Shown here in pieces: positions 1-11,650 of a stretch of 64,000 bases of DNA. The notes under the pieces were generated by a model that saw only the letters and a program-made list of their open reading frames with translations, was not told the DNA's origin and ran no database searches. The first letter of the stretch is position 1; every line of letters begins with the position of its first letter. The stretch covers positions 124,001 to 188,000 of the forward strand of contig CAJNDS010002477.1 in NCBI GenBank assembly GCA_905221605.1. The letters run 5' to 3'. A program made the translations under genes and the position numbers. The stretch comes from Symbiodinium natans. Taxonomy: Eukaryota > Sar > Dinophyceae > Suessiales > Symbiodiniaceae.

Positions 1-95
1 CCTAATACCCTAAAACCCTAAACCCTAAAACCCTAAAACCCTGAAGCCCTAAAACCCTAAAACCCTAAACCCCCCAACTTCTGAAGCCTTAGAAC
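1..95. repeat. Degenerate CCCTAAA telomere-like tract at the left edge
   Basis: The first bases are short runs of CCCTAAA and CCCTAAAA with substitutions (CCCTGAAG, CCCTAATA). On a chromosome's left end the top strand is expected to read CCCTAAA, so the orientation fits a left telomere or subtelomere. The repeat is imperfect and similar short tracts recur near 53.1, 53.7 and 54.1 kb, so this may equally be an interstitial relic. The unit type is that of plants, many algae and dinoflagellates. Confidence 0.7.
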
Positions 96-1384
96 GTTGA
101 ACCCCCCAATCACGCCACGCACGTCGCAGCCCGGCATCCGCACGGGAGGCTCAGGAGGAGAACTGTTGCGTAGGAGGCCTGCCTGGTGAAATTAAAAACC
201 ACAAACATACTTATACATAAGTATAAGTATAAATATAAGTATAACTATAAGTTATAAATATATATATATATGTATATCATACAATAAGTAGTAATAGTAA
301 GAGCAAAAAGAGCATCACAACTTGTGGATAGTTTTGTATTTTCAAAAGGTAGGAATGTTTCATCATGATGTAGAAGGGTTAAGGCTTTATAAGGTTCAAA
401 AGGTTAAGGCTTTGATCAAGGCCATTAGGGTTGAACTGCGAGGGAAGAGAGGGCTTGGCTTTCTTGAGGCGGTGGCTTCGGGCCTTTTGGGATCCTAAAT
501 TGCAGCACAAAAAAAACTCCAGGTGTCAGCCACGTTCAAGCGCCGGTGCCAACTTCAAACCTAATCAGCTCACTAGCTGAACCTGAAGACTGAAGATGCT
601 AGAGCTATTTGCGAGGCGACGAGATATGCATAAGGCCTTCGCTTAGGGACTCATAGTCCTAAACCGTGCAACATCGTGCAACACGCAACCGAGGAAATGT
701 GGACAGGCCTTGGTGAGACTGGCCAGCGCTGTCTTCAGGTCTGACCGCCGCACCTCTCATTGGGGAGTGTTCGGGCGTATGAGGCTTCGCTTGGCTCATC
801 GAAGCACGGGGTGCTTTGTTGCACGCCTACCTCGATTTCCTCTCAAGGTCTCTGCTGGTCAGGGTCCCTGCTCTCTTCCTTGCAGCCGTAATCTTAACTC
901 CAAGCATACACCCAAGCAGTCAGAAAAAACACACACAGGAATGCAGACCGCCGACAACTTTAGGAGGCCCAACTCTTCCAAAATGAACTGTAGCAGAGTA
1001 GGGTCGTCCCTTTGACGTTTGCTGGGAGAATGGGCGCGTCAAAAGGATGTCACTCCTTAACATACCCTCTGGATGTCACATGCAATGTTGAAGACTCAAA
1101 GGAGCGACTCTCGCAAGAAGAGCATCACAAAAGGAACTCGCCAACTATGTTCTACCCTAAACATCCCGAAGCCCAGCATCCTAAATCCTCTAGCATCCTC
1201 AAAGGCCAATCGGGTAAGAGGGGGGGGGTGGGGAGTGGGACTGAAGGAGTGTCGAAAGTTAAAACTACTTGAGGAACTCCCGGGGCATGATCGGGAGGTG
1301 AAAGGTTTTTTAGGTGTGGCAAGGAAACAGTGCAGAATGCTTGCGCTGTACGTTGTATGACCGCGTGTCTGGTTCCAGAAACGT
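96..1384. other. No gene recognised; AT microsatellite at 198-280
   Basis: Short ORFs exist in several frames but none reads like a protein or is bracketed by convincing splice signals. Bases 198-280 are an AT-rich low-complexity stretch of TATAAG and TA units. Confidence 0.5.
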
Positions 1385-1387
1385 GAA

Positions 1388-1640
1388 ACATCTTTGCCCA
1401 GTATGTTGTGTAAAGAAGCCAAACACTGTAACTACCAGTGTGTTGGGCATGTTCGCCAAAGGCATGGACGCTTGTGACAGCGCATAACGCCTGTGTCTTG
1501 GTCCAAGTGTGCAAATACCAGCGTTGTGGGCATGTTCGCCAAAGGCATGGACACTTGTGACAATGTGTCTTGCTCCACCTCCTTGTGCAGTATGTTGTGC
1601 AGAGAGGCAAAAACCATGCAACAACGAGGCAACTTCCAGT
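1388..1640. repeat. Diverged direct duplication
   Basis: Two related segments lie in tandem. The stretch GGGCATGTTCGCCAAAGGCA appears near 1444 and again near 1528, followed in both by TGGAC(G/A)CTTGTGACA. The flanking CAGTATGTTGTG also occurs twice, near 1399 and 1588. Minus-strand ORFs through here are products of this duplication rather than evidence of a gene. Confidence 0.6.
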
Positions 1641-2400
1641 GTCTGGGCATGGCCATACGAATGACGTGATTATTCCCCGCCCCCCGGGCTGCGGTTGCGT
1701 ACAACTGGCTTGTTTTTAAAATATGTCGGGGCGTGGTTCTGCATTCTTGTCCGTGCAGGGAACTCTTCCACAGTCTGTGCTGGGGCTGGTTTGCTATTGT
1801 GATCGGATCCTTGTCAAGTTGAATCCGAGTGTTCGGTCTGGTGCGGCTGTTTGGCCGCGGGGTGTGCGCCATGGACCCTCAACAAGACATAAACCCTTAG
1901 GCCCTGCACCCTCGCCGGCCCTAAAACCCGATAAACCCCATAAACCCCATGCAAAGCCCTATAAACTCATGTCAACCCTAGACCCAAGAGGCCCTCCAAC
2001 ACACAGCAAAGAGATGCAAAGAGATTCTATCTCCCCCCCCCCCCCAGACCCTGCCCACTCGATGGAGCCTGGCAGCGGCAGGCCCAGGAGACCGAGCTGA
2101 GCCTTGGCACAGGGTTCCGATTATGCCAAAACAAATGTCTTCTTCTGCGTTTCGGGCTTTGAGGGCTCATAGGCTGATAGGATTTTAGGGTGTAGGGGTT
2201 GTTTGAGGGCTTTATGGGCTTTGTGCCGCATCTGCGCTGGACACCCTCAAGTTGATCGCGCAGGGGTGATTACGCACACGAGGTGTCAGGGTTTCGGAGA
2301 GTTGGGTTTAGGGATAGGTGGACAGGCAGTGGACCGGCCTCGTAGCGGGACTCGAATGGCAGGCATTGCAAGGGATGGCGTATGATAGTGTGCTTATTAC
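1641..2400. other. No gene recognised; CCCTAAA/CCCATAAA-rich sequence
   Basis: Around 1890-1985 there are spaced degenerate telomere-like words (CCTAAAACCC, ATAAACCCC, AAACCC). A run of about 11 C lies at 2034-2044. No protein-like frame was seen. Confidence 0.45.
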
Positions 2401-2685
2401 TTACATGAATCTTCGATGCATCAAAGAAGTCTGCTCGCAGGTGCATCCGTGTAACATGAGTGATGCCGATGCAACGACGAGCGCAAGTTGCGCAATAACA
2501 AGACCCTCAAGAGCCTCGCCCTCCGGCACCTCCACAGAAACCCAGAAGCTGCCTGGAGGCTTTACCAGGCGCCCGGCCAAACGATCACTGACACTCCCAC
2601 CAGCCGATAGGTGCCTTAGTCTTGCGAAAGCAATCAGAATTGCACCAACGGGAATAGAATCGAGGGCGGACAAAAGAAGGGGCAA
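2401..2685 (-). CDS. Candidate exon(s), hydrophobic 94-residue frame, function unknown
   Basis: The minus frame contains two protein-like segments. The first has a hydrophobic stretch (IPVGAILIAFARLRHL) and then GSVSDRLAGRL, followed by GTAAAG, a possible splice donor. The second, in the same frame, reads FWVSVEVPEGEALEGL and then alanine- and leucine-rich residues, suggesting a membrane segment. No family is recognised. The start of the frame is not an ATG, so this would be part of a longer spliced gene. The opposite strand is also partly open. Confidence 0.35.
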   Translation of the reverse strand: MPLLLSALDSIPVGAILIAFARLRHLSAGGSVSDRLAGRLVKPPGSFWVSVEVPEGEALEGLVIAQLALVVASASLMLHGCTCEQTSLMHRRFM

Positions 2686-5515
2686 GCGATCATGGTGGAG
2701 CTATGTTGAATCTAGGACCTCATTCGGTATTCTGCGGCACCTCCAGACTGCAGGAACGGGCTGTTGCGGAGCGGCCGTTTGTTGCAGTACTCTTGCATGC
2801 TTGTGAATGGAGTGTGTACTGAGAGCCGTATTATGTCCCAAACAAAGCACAACCAACACATTGCCAGGCTGGGTTTGTCGTTGAGGGTGGGGGGGGGATC
2901 GCAAAGTTTCGGTTTGGGCTGAGTTTCCTCAATTGATATGAGGACGAAGAACTCACAAGCCGTTGCACGTCAAAGCTTCCCGGCACCCCCTGAACGGGAA
3001 CACCCAAGCACATGAGTACTGGCAACGCGCAGCATGCCCACGAGCTACCCGCAACAACACCTCAACCCCATGTAGTCATTTGGCCCTACATGTCCTCAAG
3101 CTGAACATCTGTGGCCAAGGGCTGGCCAGCAGCTGGGCCACATCCTCTGCCGACTCGGCCTCGAAGCAAAAAGAAAAAGGATTCAAAGGGAGAAGATGAT
3201 GAGGCCTTGGCAGTTGCTACTCCTAGTGCTCAATCGTCCGGGAGCCGTTTGCACGATGGTTCCTGTTGCGAACCCCTGGGCAGCCTCCAGGAAGTCTTCA
3301 GCCGACTGGCGCGCCCAGTCGATGAATCTCTGCACACTTTGGGCCTGCCGGGGCAGGGGGGGGCTTAAAGTTTGGGACTTGGTGACCGGTTGGGCACCTT
3401 GTAGTGTGTCGGTTCACTAGGAGAGCATGTACCCTTACTACCTGGCGCGTGATATGCAGAAGTGACTGATGCTGGCTACAAGCAGCATGTCTGCTGTCTG
3501 CCATAGTTACGTCCCTCTACTCTTGAAGGATCCTGTGTTGCTCTTCTATTTCACACTCGCATCCAATTAGTGCTGTCCTCCTGCAATGATGTACTGATGT
3601 GCTCCGCTGAGCCTGAGTTCTACACCCCAAGATGCCTAAACACAACCATCCCACCTGCACGTGGCTCGAGGAAACTTCTCGGGAACGGCTGGGTACGGGA
3701 GCTGCATGGAACTACACTAAATCCCCAACTCTGAACAGGCAACAGCAGCCAAACTTTCCATCCTCATTCTTGGTCGCAGCAGTCCCCACAGAGCCACAGA
3801 GCTTCAGTCAAAAATTGAACTATACATATCTGTACATTGCTATTGGCGCCCGATGGACCACGGACAGCCCACGGATCAAGGCTCGACCTAGGACTTCCCC
3901 TTGCAAGTCCTGTTTGGTGTGAGCTCCGCGGAAAAGCCTGGGCCCCACCGTCATGAGACCCAGCTCATGACCATCCGCACCAGGCTAGGCCGAGGCGGTG
4001 CGAGCTCACGGTTAAACATTGGACCCTTTTCAGGCCGCTTCTGTTGGGCTCTCATGATTATCATGCACAAGTTACCTATGAGGTGATTCAAAGAACAGCT
4101 CTCATTTGAACGATCGCCGGACGGAAACCCATGCGAAGCCCCCCCCCAACCCCCCCCCCGCCCCGCCTTGGCGTACGTGGCATCCTTCGTGGCTGTGAAC
4201 AGCGAGGAGGACCATGGCAACTCTGCCTGGACCAGTGTCACAGACAGGAGATCTTGAAGCTTTTGACACCATCAGAAACTCCAACAACCCGACGCAAAGC
4301 CCTGGTACAATGGTCTTTTGACAACTGCGTCCACCTGCCACACTTCCACCCACTCGCCGGACGCCACGCAATCGTACGCCTCATTCCACACAAAAGATGT
4401 CCTAGAGGCCCTGGGCAGGAGTTGTTTCCGCCATGAAGTCCAAAGGCCACGTCTACAAAGCCCACCGAGGGGTGCTTCTGCGACCACATACTTTCCTAGC
4501 TGGCCCTTGTTCTCTACGTGAGTTTTCTCATGAGCTCAAGTTGCTTTGGATCTTTGTGAAACTGTTTCAAATAACATGAGCTAGCTGAACTCTGGCAGGG
4601 AGATCAAGGAGGTCTTGGAATCTGGCCAGGTACTTCTCCCACAGCACCATCTCCACGCGCCCGGAAGCTATGGCCTCGGAAGACTCGGAAGCGAGCGCTT
4701 CTCACAGAGGAAACTTTCCACACGGGGGCCGTGCTGTCCAAGTTCTGCGGGTTTGCGAGATGCTGCCGGAGGGCCATGCCAAAGCACCACATGATTGGAG
4801 AACATGTGCCTCTCCCAAACCCTGAATCCCACAATGCGGCCATAAAACTAGCCAGTTTCCTTTTGACAGCACCCTAAAGCCTTGCCCGCCGCTTGCCCCA
4901 GATTGCGGCACAGTCCACTTGAGTCCCACGTTAGACACGCAGTTGATCTCGGTTGAGGCCTAGTCTTGCCTTAAGCGCACTAACCCCCCCGACAGGGAAC
5001 GGCTCCTTGTGCTGTGGATGGACATGTGCCGATGCTTTGTGCGCACATACCCCGTGATGGTCTCGAAGGCACCGAAGCTCTTTATGCCCTTGCAGTGCAC
5101 AGCGGTCTGCCGGGATGTCTCTCTTGTGAGCGCGAGTGCACTTTGGAGTACGTAGGAGGGCGTGACGGCGGAAGTCCTCAGCGTTTCTGGTCCTTCCGAA
5201 CTACGAGCGCAGCAAGCTTTAGGCCTCCGCCTCCGCCCACACCGTTCTCCCCCGTTCTCGACACTTTGCGCCATCGCCCCACGTCGCGAAACCTCGTGCC
5301 CTCAATGCTGAGCCTCGAAGCTCCTTGCCTTGCATGGCCAACCAACACCCGAAATCCCAAGCCCTGAACTTAAAAAAACCCTGAAAATCCCTGAAACGCA
5401 TGGCTCAAAGCACGTTGACAATGTTAAGTTAAGTTGGGCCTTCTTTACCAGACCCAGGGTCCGAGGCCGCATCTGATTTCGCCGCCTCCAGGCTCGAGAA
5501 GGGCCGCAGGTAAAG
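2686..5515. other. No gene recognised
   Basis: Contains several homopolymer G or C runs (2888-2897, 3356-3364, 4140-4163). No frame is convincingly protein-like, and the ORFs overlap one another on both strands without splice-bounded segments. A small gene or single exons could have been missed. Confidence 0.4.
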
Positions 5516-5521
5516 GCCACC

Positions 5522-5630
5522 TTAGAGGAGGCAAAGAAGGCAAAGGAGGCAAAGGAGGCAAAGGAGGCAAAGGAGGCAAAGGAGGCAAAGGAGGCAAAGG
5601 GAGGTAAAGGAGGCAAAGGAGGGAGGCAAA
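5522..5630. repeat. 9-bp minisatellite, unit GCAAAGGAG
   Basis: About ten near-perfect copies of a 9-base purine-rich unit, with the last copies degenerating (GGGAGGTAAAGG). Because 9 is a multiple of 3, both strands stay open. It is one of several 9-bp arrays in this window. Confidence 0.9.
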
Positions 5631-6148
5631 GCGAGAAAAAAGGGCAAATTCAGAGCCTCCAGCAATTTGGGACGTGCAGGTGTCTGCCAATTCTGCATTC
5701 ATGAACGAGTAACATGTGCAAACATGTACAAGTACACGCAAACACGTACGCAACTTACAAGGGCTTTGGGCACGGGGATGTTGGGATGGCTTCGGCTTCA
5801 CAGGCTAAGCCACGATCACGCGAGCCACCGGGCCCGCTGCCAAGCGCTTGCCAGTCGCGGTGCTGACCCAGCATGTGCCTCAGAGGGGGGTATTCATGGT
5901 CCCAATACACCATGAAGGCGCCTGAGCATGCCTGATCTGAACCCTAAACCCCTAAGAAGCGCCCTAAACAAACCCGGAACCTACCGAACTGTTTTGTGCA
6001 GCTGGGCTCTGCGGCAGCGCCAGCTGCGCCCCAACGCAGTTGTGAAGCACGCCTTCTGACACTCCAGAACAGGGGTTTACGGACATGTTAGCGGTTCGCT
6101 GCTTTGTGGGCGGGAAGCCTTGTTGTCCACTTGTTTCCAGGCCTCGTT

Positions 6149-6523
6149 TCAATCACAATAGCCTGCTGTTTTGTGAAACGTTCGGCACACAGTATACGAA
6201 GGGTTTGAAAGGACACCATGACCTTTACTCGGACCTTCACAAACATTCACAAACACTAGGCAAACTGCAATCCACGAAAAAGAAGCCGGGCACAAACGAA
6301 TAATCAACCAAGTAGACCATTCCTGCTTTCGCGTAAGGTAGTTTTTTCGCATCAACTTCTTCCCAATGAGTCTCCAAACCCTGCCGACATCTCTCCCTTG
6401 GGCCCTCGCCGCATGGAGAGCGAAGAACTTCGCCAGGGGCTTCCTGAGCCTGGACAGGCACATGGCGAGGAAAGGGTTGAAAGAGATCAATGGGCTGGGG
6501 ACGCAATGCTCCTCCGCCGTCAA
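6149..6523 (-). CDS. Candidate exon, basic protein segment, function unknown
   Basis: The minus frame reads PLISFNPFLAMCLSRLRKPL, then a lysine/arginine-rich helix-like segment (GRVWRLIGKKLMRKNYLTRK). The amino-acid mix is protein-like and better than the alternative frames. No domain is recognised and no start codon can be assigned with confidence. It could be an exon of an intron-rich gene or a chance open frame. Confidence 0.3.
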   Translation of the reverse strand: MTAEEHCVPSPLISFNPFLAMCLSRLRKPLAKFFALHAARAQGRDVGRVWRLIGKKLMRKNYLTRKQEWSTWLIIRLCPASFSWIAVCLVFVNVCEGPSKGHGVLSNPSYTVCRTFHKTAGYCD

Positions 6524-9130
6524 CCAAAAGCATCAAAGTCTGCGTTTCAGCCTTAACGCGAGTGCGAGATGGGGTGCACGGAATTAGTTGACCACCTAGC
6601 AAAGAAACTCGAATACACCCCACGTGCAGCCAGTTCTGATGTCAGCCGCAACCGTTTTGCGTCACAGCCACCTAGTACAAGGCTGAAACAAAATCTGTTC
6701 CTTCAACTCACCGATTTTTCAATGATACCGGAATTGCACGGCCTGGACTAAAAAACACGGGGTGAGTCAGTGACCGAGTTGCAGTTGCAACCAGTGCCGT
6801 GCTTGAGGCCCTATCCGGCCCTATCCCTTCCAGCATCTCAGAGCTCCGTAAACGTCATCACCTCCGCTTAGAGCAACACGCAAGAACCAAAAGGGTACGG
6901 TCCAGGGCGCACAGTGCGCTCGCAAGCCACGATGCACACGACCCAAGGTGGGAGTCCTAGGGTACACAAGAAGGGCGCCAAGCATCGTAGCAGCCATCGT
7001 TAAGCAAGCAGCGTGCACTCTTTACAAGCAGTTCACGCCTTTTGCCAGACCCGGGAGGTCCCAACGCTGCCCCTACAATAGGGCAGTGTCTCACCGCGGC
7101 CACCTCTTTGGTCGGCAGCTGAAAAAGAACGGTTCCTCCTTCGCGAAACCCATGTCCATCCCATGTACCCTCCGCCCGCAGCCAAACAAGACCCCACACG
7201 GCGTGGATGGCTTGAGGTGCCCCTTTTGGCAAGCATTGAAGCAGCATATGGAGAAATGACGTGGTCCAGAACTGAACGCAAAAAGCGACAGCTAGAAGCA
7301 CGCTGCTGCATGCTATGCGTGCTGAAAAGCCTTAGACGGGTTCCGTGGCCCTGTTTCAAGTGACATGGCTTTCGTGGTCTTGCAGCAAATACAAGCCGAG
7401 TTTAGCCTAACACTAGCGGCTAGCCCCCGAAGTGGCGAATCACCGCCAGGGCCAGGCTTCGGCAGATCAAAGGGCGCAGCCCTCCTCCCCACGTTCGGAC
7501 CGACATTGACAGGCTGACGTCTGGCAGTGTCCCGCCTTCAGGCTGGAGACGTAAAGTCCAAAGCCTCAAGCCGTCGGCCCAGCGATGAAAGGTCTAGGGA
7601 TACCATGGCATACAGGACGGGCGGGATTTCCGACAAAGGCTGTTATTGTCTCTGGGGGATTCCTGGCCAAGACCTTGAAACGTGCAGCGCTGCAAAGTTC
7701 CAGCTCCCCGAATCCAAAGCCTGCATGAAAGCGTGTCTTTGAGGATTCCTTGCCGATCCTGAACCACCAGGAAAATCCAGGAAACGGGCTCCACATGAAG
7801 CCCGACAAGGCATAGGGGGGATTGTGTGGACCCAAACTCCCCCCCACATTCTCCAAGCGCAAGCTCTCGGCTCCCGACGCCTGGGCCTCGAGGCATGGCG
7901 GATGGTTGTCGGGGATGGGACTACTACCATCACATACCATCACATACCATCACACGACCACTGCATCTTCGATTTGGTGTTGCGGTGGTCTGGTACATGG
8001 TGGGCGGCCGTGCTTCCTTGTAAGTGTGTTGTGCGTGGGGAGGGGGCTTGCAGTTCTTAGCCCCGTATGGAATATCCATTGCATTCGGGTGGTGGCCTGT
8101 GGCACGGGCAAGGTGGCCTTGCACAAGCATGGACACCACGCAAGAGCCAAGGCACTTCATGCGAGTCTGGGGTTCTGCCAGCTGAATTGGCGTACTACTT
8201 TCAGCACATTCCTCAAAATGAGGGTTGGGCCGGGCTTTAGGTGAGCTTGGCTCTTTCTCAATTTCCCATTCCCCTGGTGGGCAGCATGAGGAGTTTGAGG
8301 TTTTCAGAGCTTAGGGGCTTGGGCCAGTTGCAATGGCCCTCGGTTCCGGCTCCTGGACCTGAGGGACCTAATTTAGGCTTCCAGGGTTGAAGCCCATTGC
8401 AGGACGAAGTGCCGAAGCGCCCCCAGGGGTCTTTCAACAAGTTTGGAGCACGGCAGGAGGGAAGCGCATCAAGGCCGGAGCTGAAATCTAGGGGGAAGGG
8501 GAAGCATCAAGGCGGGAGCCCGGAAGCTGCAGCCGAGTGAGCTTTGCTGAGCAAATTCTGGGAAGCTTAACACGGCTTACAACGGCTTAACGGCGAAGAC
8601 TCGGGCCCAAGCGACGATGTATACGTGCCGCAGATGCGAAGCCTGAGTCGCTCTCCGAGGAAGAGATGACTGGAAGAATCCCCGCAAATGTTTCCAATCG
8701 GCTGCTCAGATTTTGCGACAACCCTGACGTTTGCATGCGCATGTTCCATTGTGCAAGCCTCTCTCTTCCATGCGGGCATTTCTTAAAGACATAGTATCGG
8801 GTGCAAGGTTGGAAAATGGATTTCATGCCATCAGCTGGGTGATCTGCTCTGTTTGCTAGTGCATGTGCAGGCTACGACCGAGAACCGCGCGAGCTGCCAA
8901 GAGACACTGCTTGGACCACGTCCTGCATCGGCAAGACTGGCAACGACTGCGAAACTGGAACAAGCCGAGCTTCCGCAGACCATCATGCCCCCGGATGCCT
9001 CTGTCTGCAAGATGGCCAGGTCTAGAAGCCCGGCACCTGAAGAATGAAAAGTCTCATGAGGTGACAGACTCTTGGATCTGGACCTGCTGAGAATAGAAGG
9101 GGTTGCAAAGGACGTGCAAAGGGCTTCCAG
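6524..9130. other. No confident gene
   Basis: A short CATACCATCA-type direct repeat sits at about 7921-7958. The minus strand at 8587-8826 is open in two frames with plausible residues (LSSRLETFAGILPVISSSE) but no clear splice borders. The rest shows nothing that can be supported. Confidence 0.4.
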
Positions 9131-9133
9131 CGA

Positions 9134-9466
9134 CTATCCGCCCAAAATACATCCCAAAGGAAAGAACATTGGACCTGATCCCTGATGCCTGAATACCCCC
9201 GCTGCCCAGCCAACTGCACGCACTGCTCCACCGGGCGAGTCACCCAACATTGCGAGAACTGCATCGGCATCAGGTGGACACTTCACCTCAGTGGGGAAAA
9301 GTGTTAAAACGCGATTCGGGCTAGGAGTTTGGGCTTCGAGCTGAAAATCGTCATAAGTCCGGGAGACTGCTCTCTGGAACGTGGTCACGAATGCTGCGAG
9401 CTGCGAACTTGTACCCTCGCGTGGCCTTGACGCTATCTGACCACGGTCTTGATTCAGTAATTTCAT
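9134..9466 (-). CDS. Candidate exon, function unknown
   Basis: A 110-codon minus frame starting with ATG at 9466. The protein-like part runs from MKLLNQDRGQIASRPREG through TYDDFQLEAQ to PDADAVLAMLGDSPGGAVRA, and then meets a possible donor (GGG|GTATTC) near 9193. Acidic and basic residues are well mixed and codons look used. No family is recognised. Neighbouring exons were not found with certainty. Confidence 0.4.
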   Translation of the reverse strand: MKLLNQDRGQIASRPREGTSSQLAAFVTTFQRAVSRTYDDFQLEAQTPSPNRVLTLFPTEVKCPPDADAVLAMLGDSPGGAVRAVGWAAGVFRHQGSGPMFFPLGCILGG

Positions 9467-9740
9467 TGCTTGACGGATGACCAGGATTCAGGACCTTAGG
9501 ACTTTCCATTGCAGGCAACAGAAGCAAACAACTTTCGGATGCACGTAACAACACTGATGATTGATTCAACTGCTCGAACTTTCGCTGCTAGTACTGTGCA
9601 CGAATGCGCTGTGAATTTCCTCATGCTTGTTGGACGGCTTCAAACCCAACATGTTCCAAACACTGTTCAAAGTTCTGAGCTTAGTCATGACTTTGCTCTC
9701 GCACCAGCCTGTTTGGTCAGATCACTAAGATCAGGGAATT

Positions 9741-10054
9741 GCTCGATGCGGGGCACAAGATGAAAAAGAAGCGCACGGCTTGGAAGCGGAGCAAGCGCTG
9801 TATGTTTTGTGATGGGAAGCGAGAAGAACGCTGCTCCTTCACCGCGACAGACCATCAACACTTTCTATGCTCTTGCACAACGCTGCAGTAGCACGTACCA
9901 AAATGCTCGGAAAGAGCTGGTCGATGAAAGGTACAGACTGTTACACCCATCCAACGGGCCGAAAGCAGAAAGCTCCGTCGCGGATTCTCTGGCACCGCCA
10001 GAGATTCTATTCATTTCTGCGCGACGCACGGAACTACGAAACGGTTCACACAAC
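9741..10054 (+). CDS. Candidate two-exon segment of a basic protein
   Basis: Plus-strand frame IRELLDAGHKMKKKRTAWKR follows a possible acceptor (CACTAAG|ATC) and leads to RSKRCMF at about 9803. A GTGATG donor there can be joined across a roughly 85-nt intron with a T-rich 3' end to CTGCAG|TA at about 9890. That continues as ARTKMLGKSWSMKGTD and GRKQKAPSRILWHRQRFYSF, ending before a GTTCAC donor. The phases match. The strongly basic product could be a ribosomal or nucleic-acid-binding protein, but no family is recognised. The minus strand is also open here (NRISGGARESATELSAF), so the strand is not settled. Confidence 0.35.
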
Positions 10055-10059
10055 TTTTC

Positions 10060-11640
10060 TTTCCGTATGCACATCATCCGTAGCTCGTGACACACGCCCC
10101 TTCAGCTAAGCCTGCATGACACTGCAGGGTAATGCGTTGAAATTCCGATCTCCAGTCCGATGCCAGATGTGGGCTGGGGGGGAAACAAAACCTTGCCAGT
10201 TGAACAGGACGGATTCATTTAATGCAGAAATGCTACATGCACATCCAAGCCTGCCAAACTCTATGCGCACATCCCGGTCCCAAGCCGACACCGAACCTGC
10301 ATTACATGCATGCTACCCAAAACAAAAACCCGTTGTACTGTAAAGATGGTAGCTTGAGCTTGACTGTGCAGCAGGTTTTGCGGGAGTCAAGTTTGGTTTT
10401 CGAAGATTAGAGTCACCAAGCCGCCACTTCAGTGCCGTGGATTCTCAGTTCTGGGTTCGGCTTCCGGGCATGGGCATCGCACATATGTATAGAGGATTTG
10501 AAGCTTAGAGTTTGCGGCTTGGGGTTTTCGCCTTGAAGTTTGAAGCTCATACCCTGAGGACGGTGCCCAATGCAAGTGGAAGGCGAGCTCATCCACATTA
10601 AGCTGATTTGCCTTAGTGGAAGGCCCGAGAGCTAGGTTGCAGGGGCCTCGGGTTCAGGATTTGGGGGCACCTCAGCTGGACCGCACGCTTCTTTCACGCA
10701 CGCTCACACGACCTGGTTGCCTAGCTACAACTGGCAGGCGATGAGGATGGCGAATCCTTCCCGGTGGGATGCGTGCCAAAGCGGTCCTGAACTGCCCCCC
10801 CGCCTGCAAGCTGTTCGAAGCATAGTCGCTTATGGTTTAGGGCGTCTTGCCGGTGCAATTAGCAAGGGCTTGGTGTTTCAGGCCCTGCAGGTGGTCCGGG
10901 ACGATGCTTCGGTGGTGGCAGTTTTGTCTGCCATTTCATATCATTGGTGGCGAGCACATGAGATCAAATCCAGGATTGTGGATTGCTGTCGTAGTAAAGC
11001 AGCTTGTACTGCGCATTTTGTGGAGCCTCAGTTGTACATGTGCAAGAATACCCCGAATATGCACTGCCTCATGAATTCCAACCGCTAGACTCTAGCCGCT
11101 AGACCCCCTCCAGGATTGCAGTAGGCTCGCACAATCTCTATTGCACGCGACATATGATGGCATGCTCACTACGACTTGGCGCTGTTACTTAACAAAACGC
11201 TGCCTATTGATATTGCCACAATTCAGTGTTGGAAACGAAAGGGAGCACTGTGCAAACCACTCCACGCAAGTGTGAAACGTCGTGGAACACAGGATGCACC
11301 CTTTGCCGAACACTTCAGCTGCTCCAAGGCTGTCTCAAAAAGATGTGGCCACATGGGGGGGATCTTTTACACTCGCTAAGGGGAGGATCTTGGACCTCTA
11401 CTGACACATGTCGGTGTTCGCAGCTACCAAGCTGACGCGTGGAAACCCAACTTTCGAAAACACACTCAGCGCATCTCAACACAACACCCAGCTGGTTAGC
11501 TAACACCAGTGGAAGGTGCTACTTGCAATGATACACTATGATACACTGCCGTGCAGTTTCAGACAGCTCTTGGCAGTGGATGCCACTGGCACTTCTTGCC
11601 GTTGGCCTCCGGGACATTGCGCGACTCCTTGGCCGCCGCC
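10060..11640. other. No gene recognised
   Basis: The longest plus frame (10717-11088) lacks an ATG start and clear splice sites. It reads AVRSIVAYGLGRLAGAISKG in part, which is not enough to call a gene. Confidence 0.35.
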
Positions 11641-11650
11641 TTCGGCTCTC

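Noticed and set aside
6957-7301. GPPGSGKR in a minus frame, looking like a P-loop
   Set aside because: The residue after GK is Arg, not Ser/Thr, no Walker B or other NTPase motif follows, and the frame is not protein-like around it.
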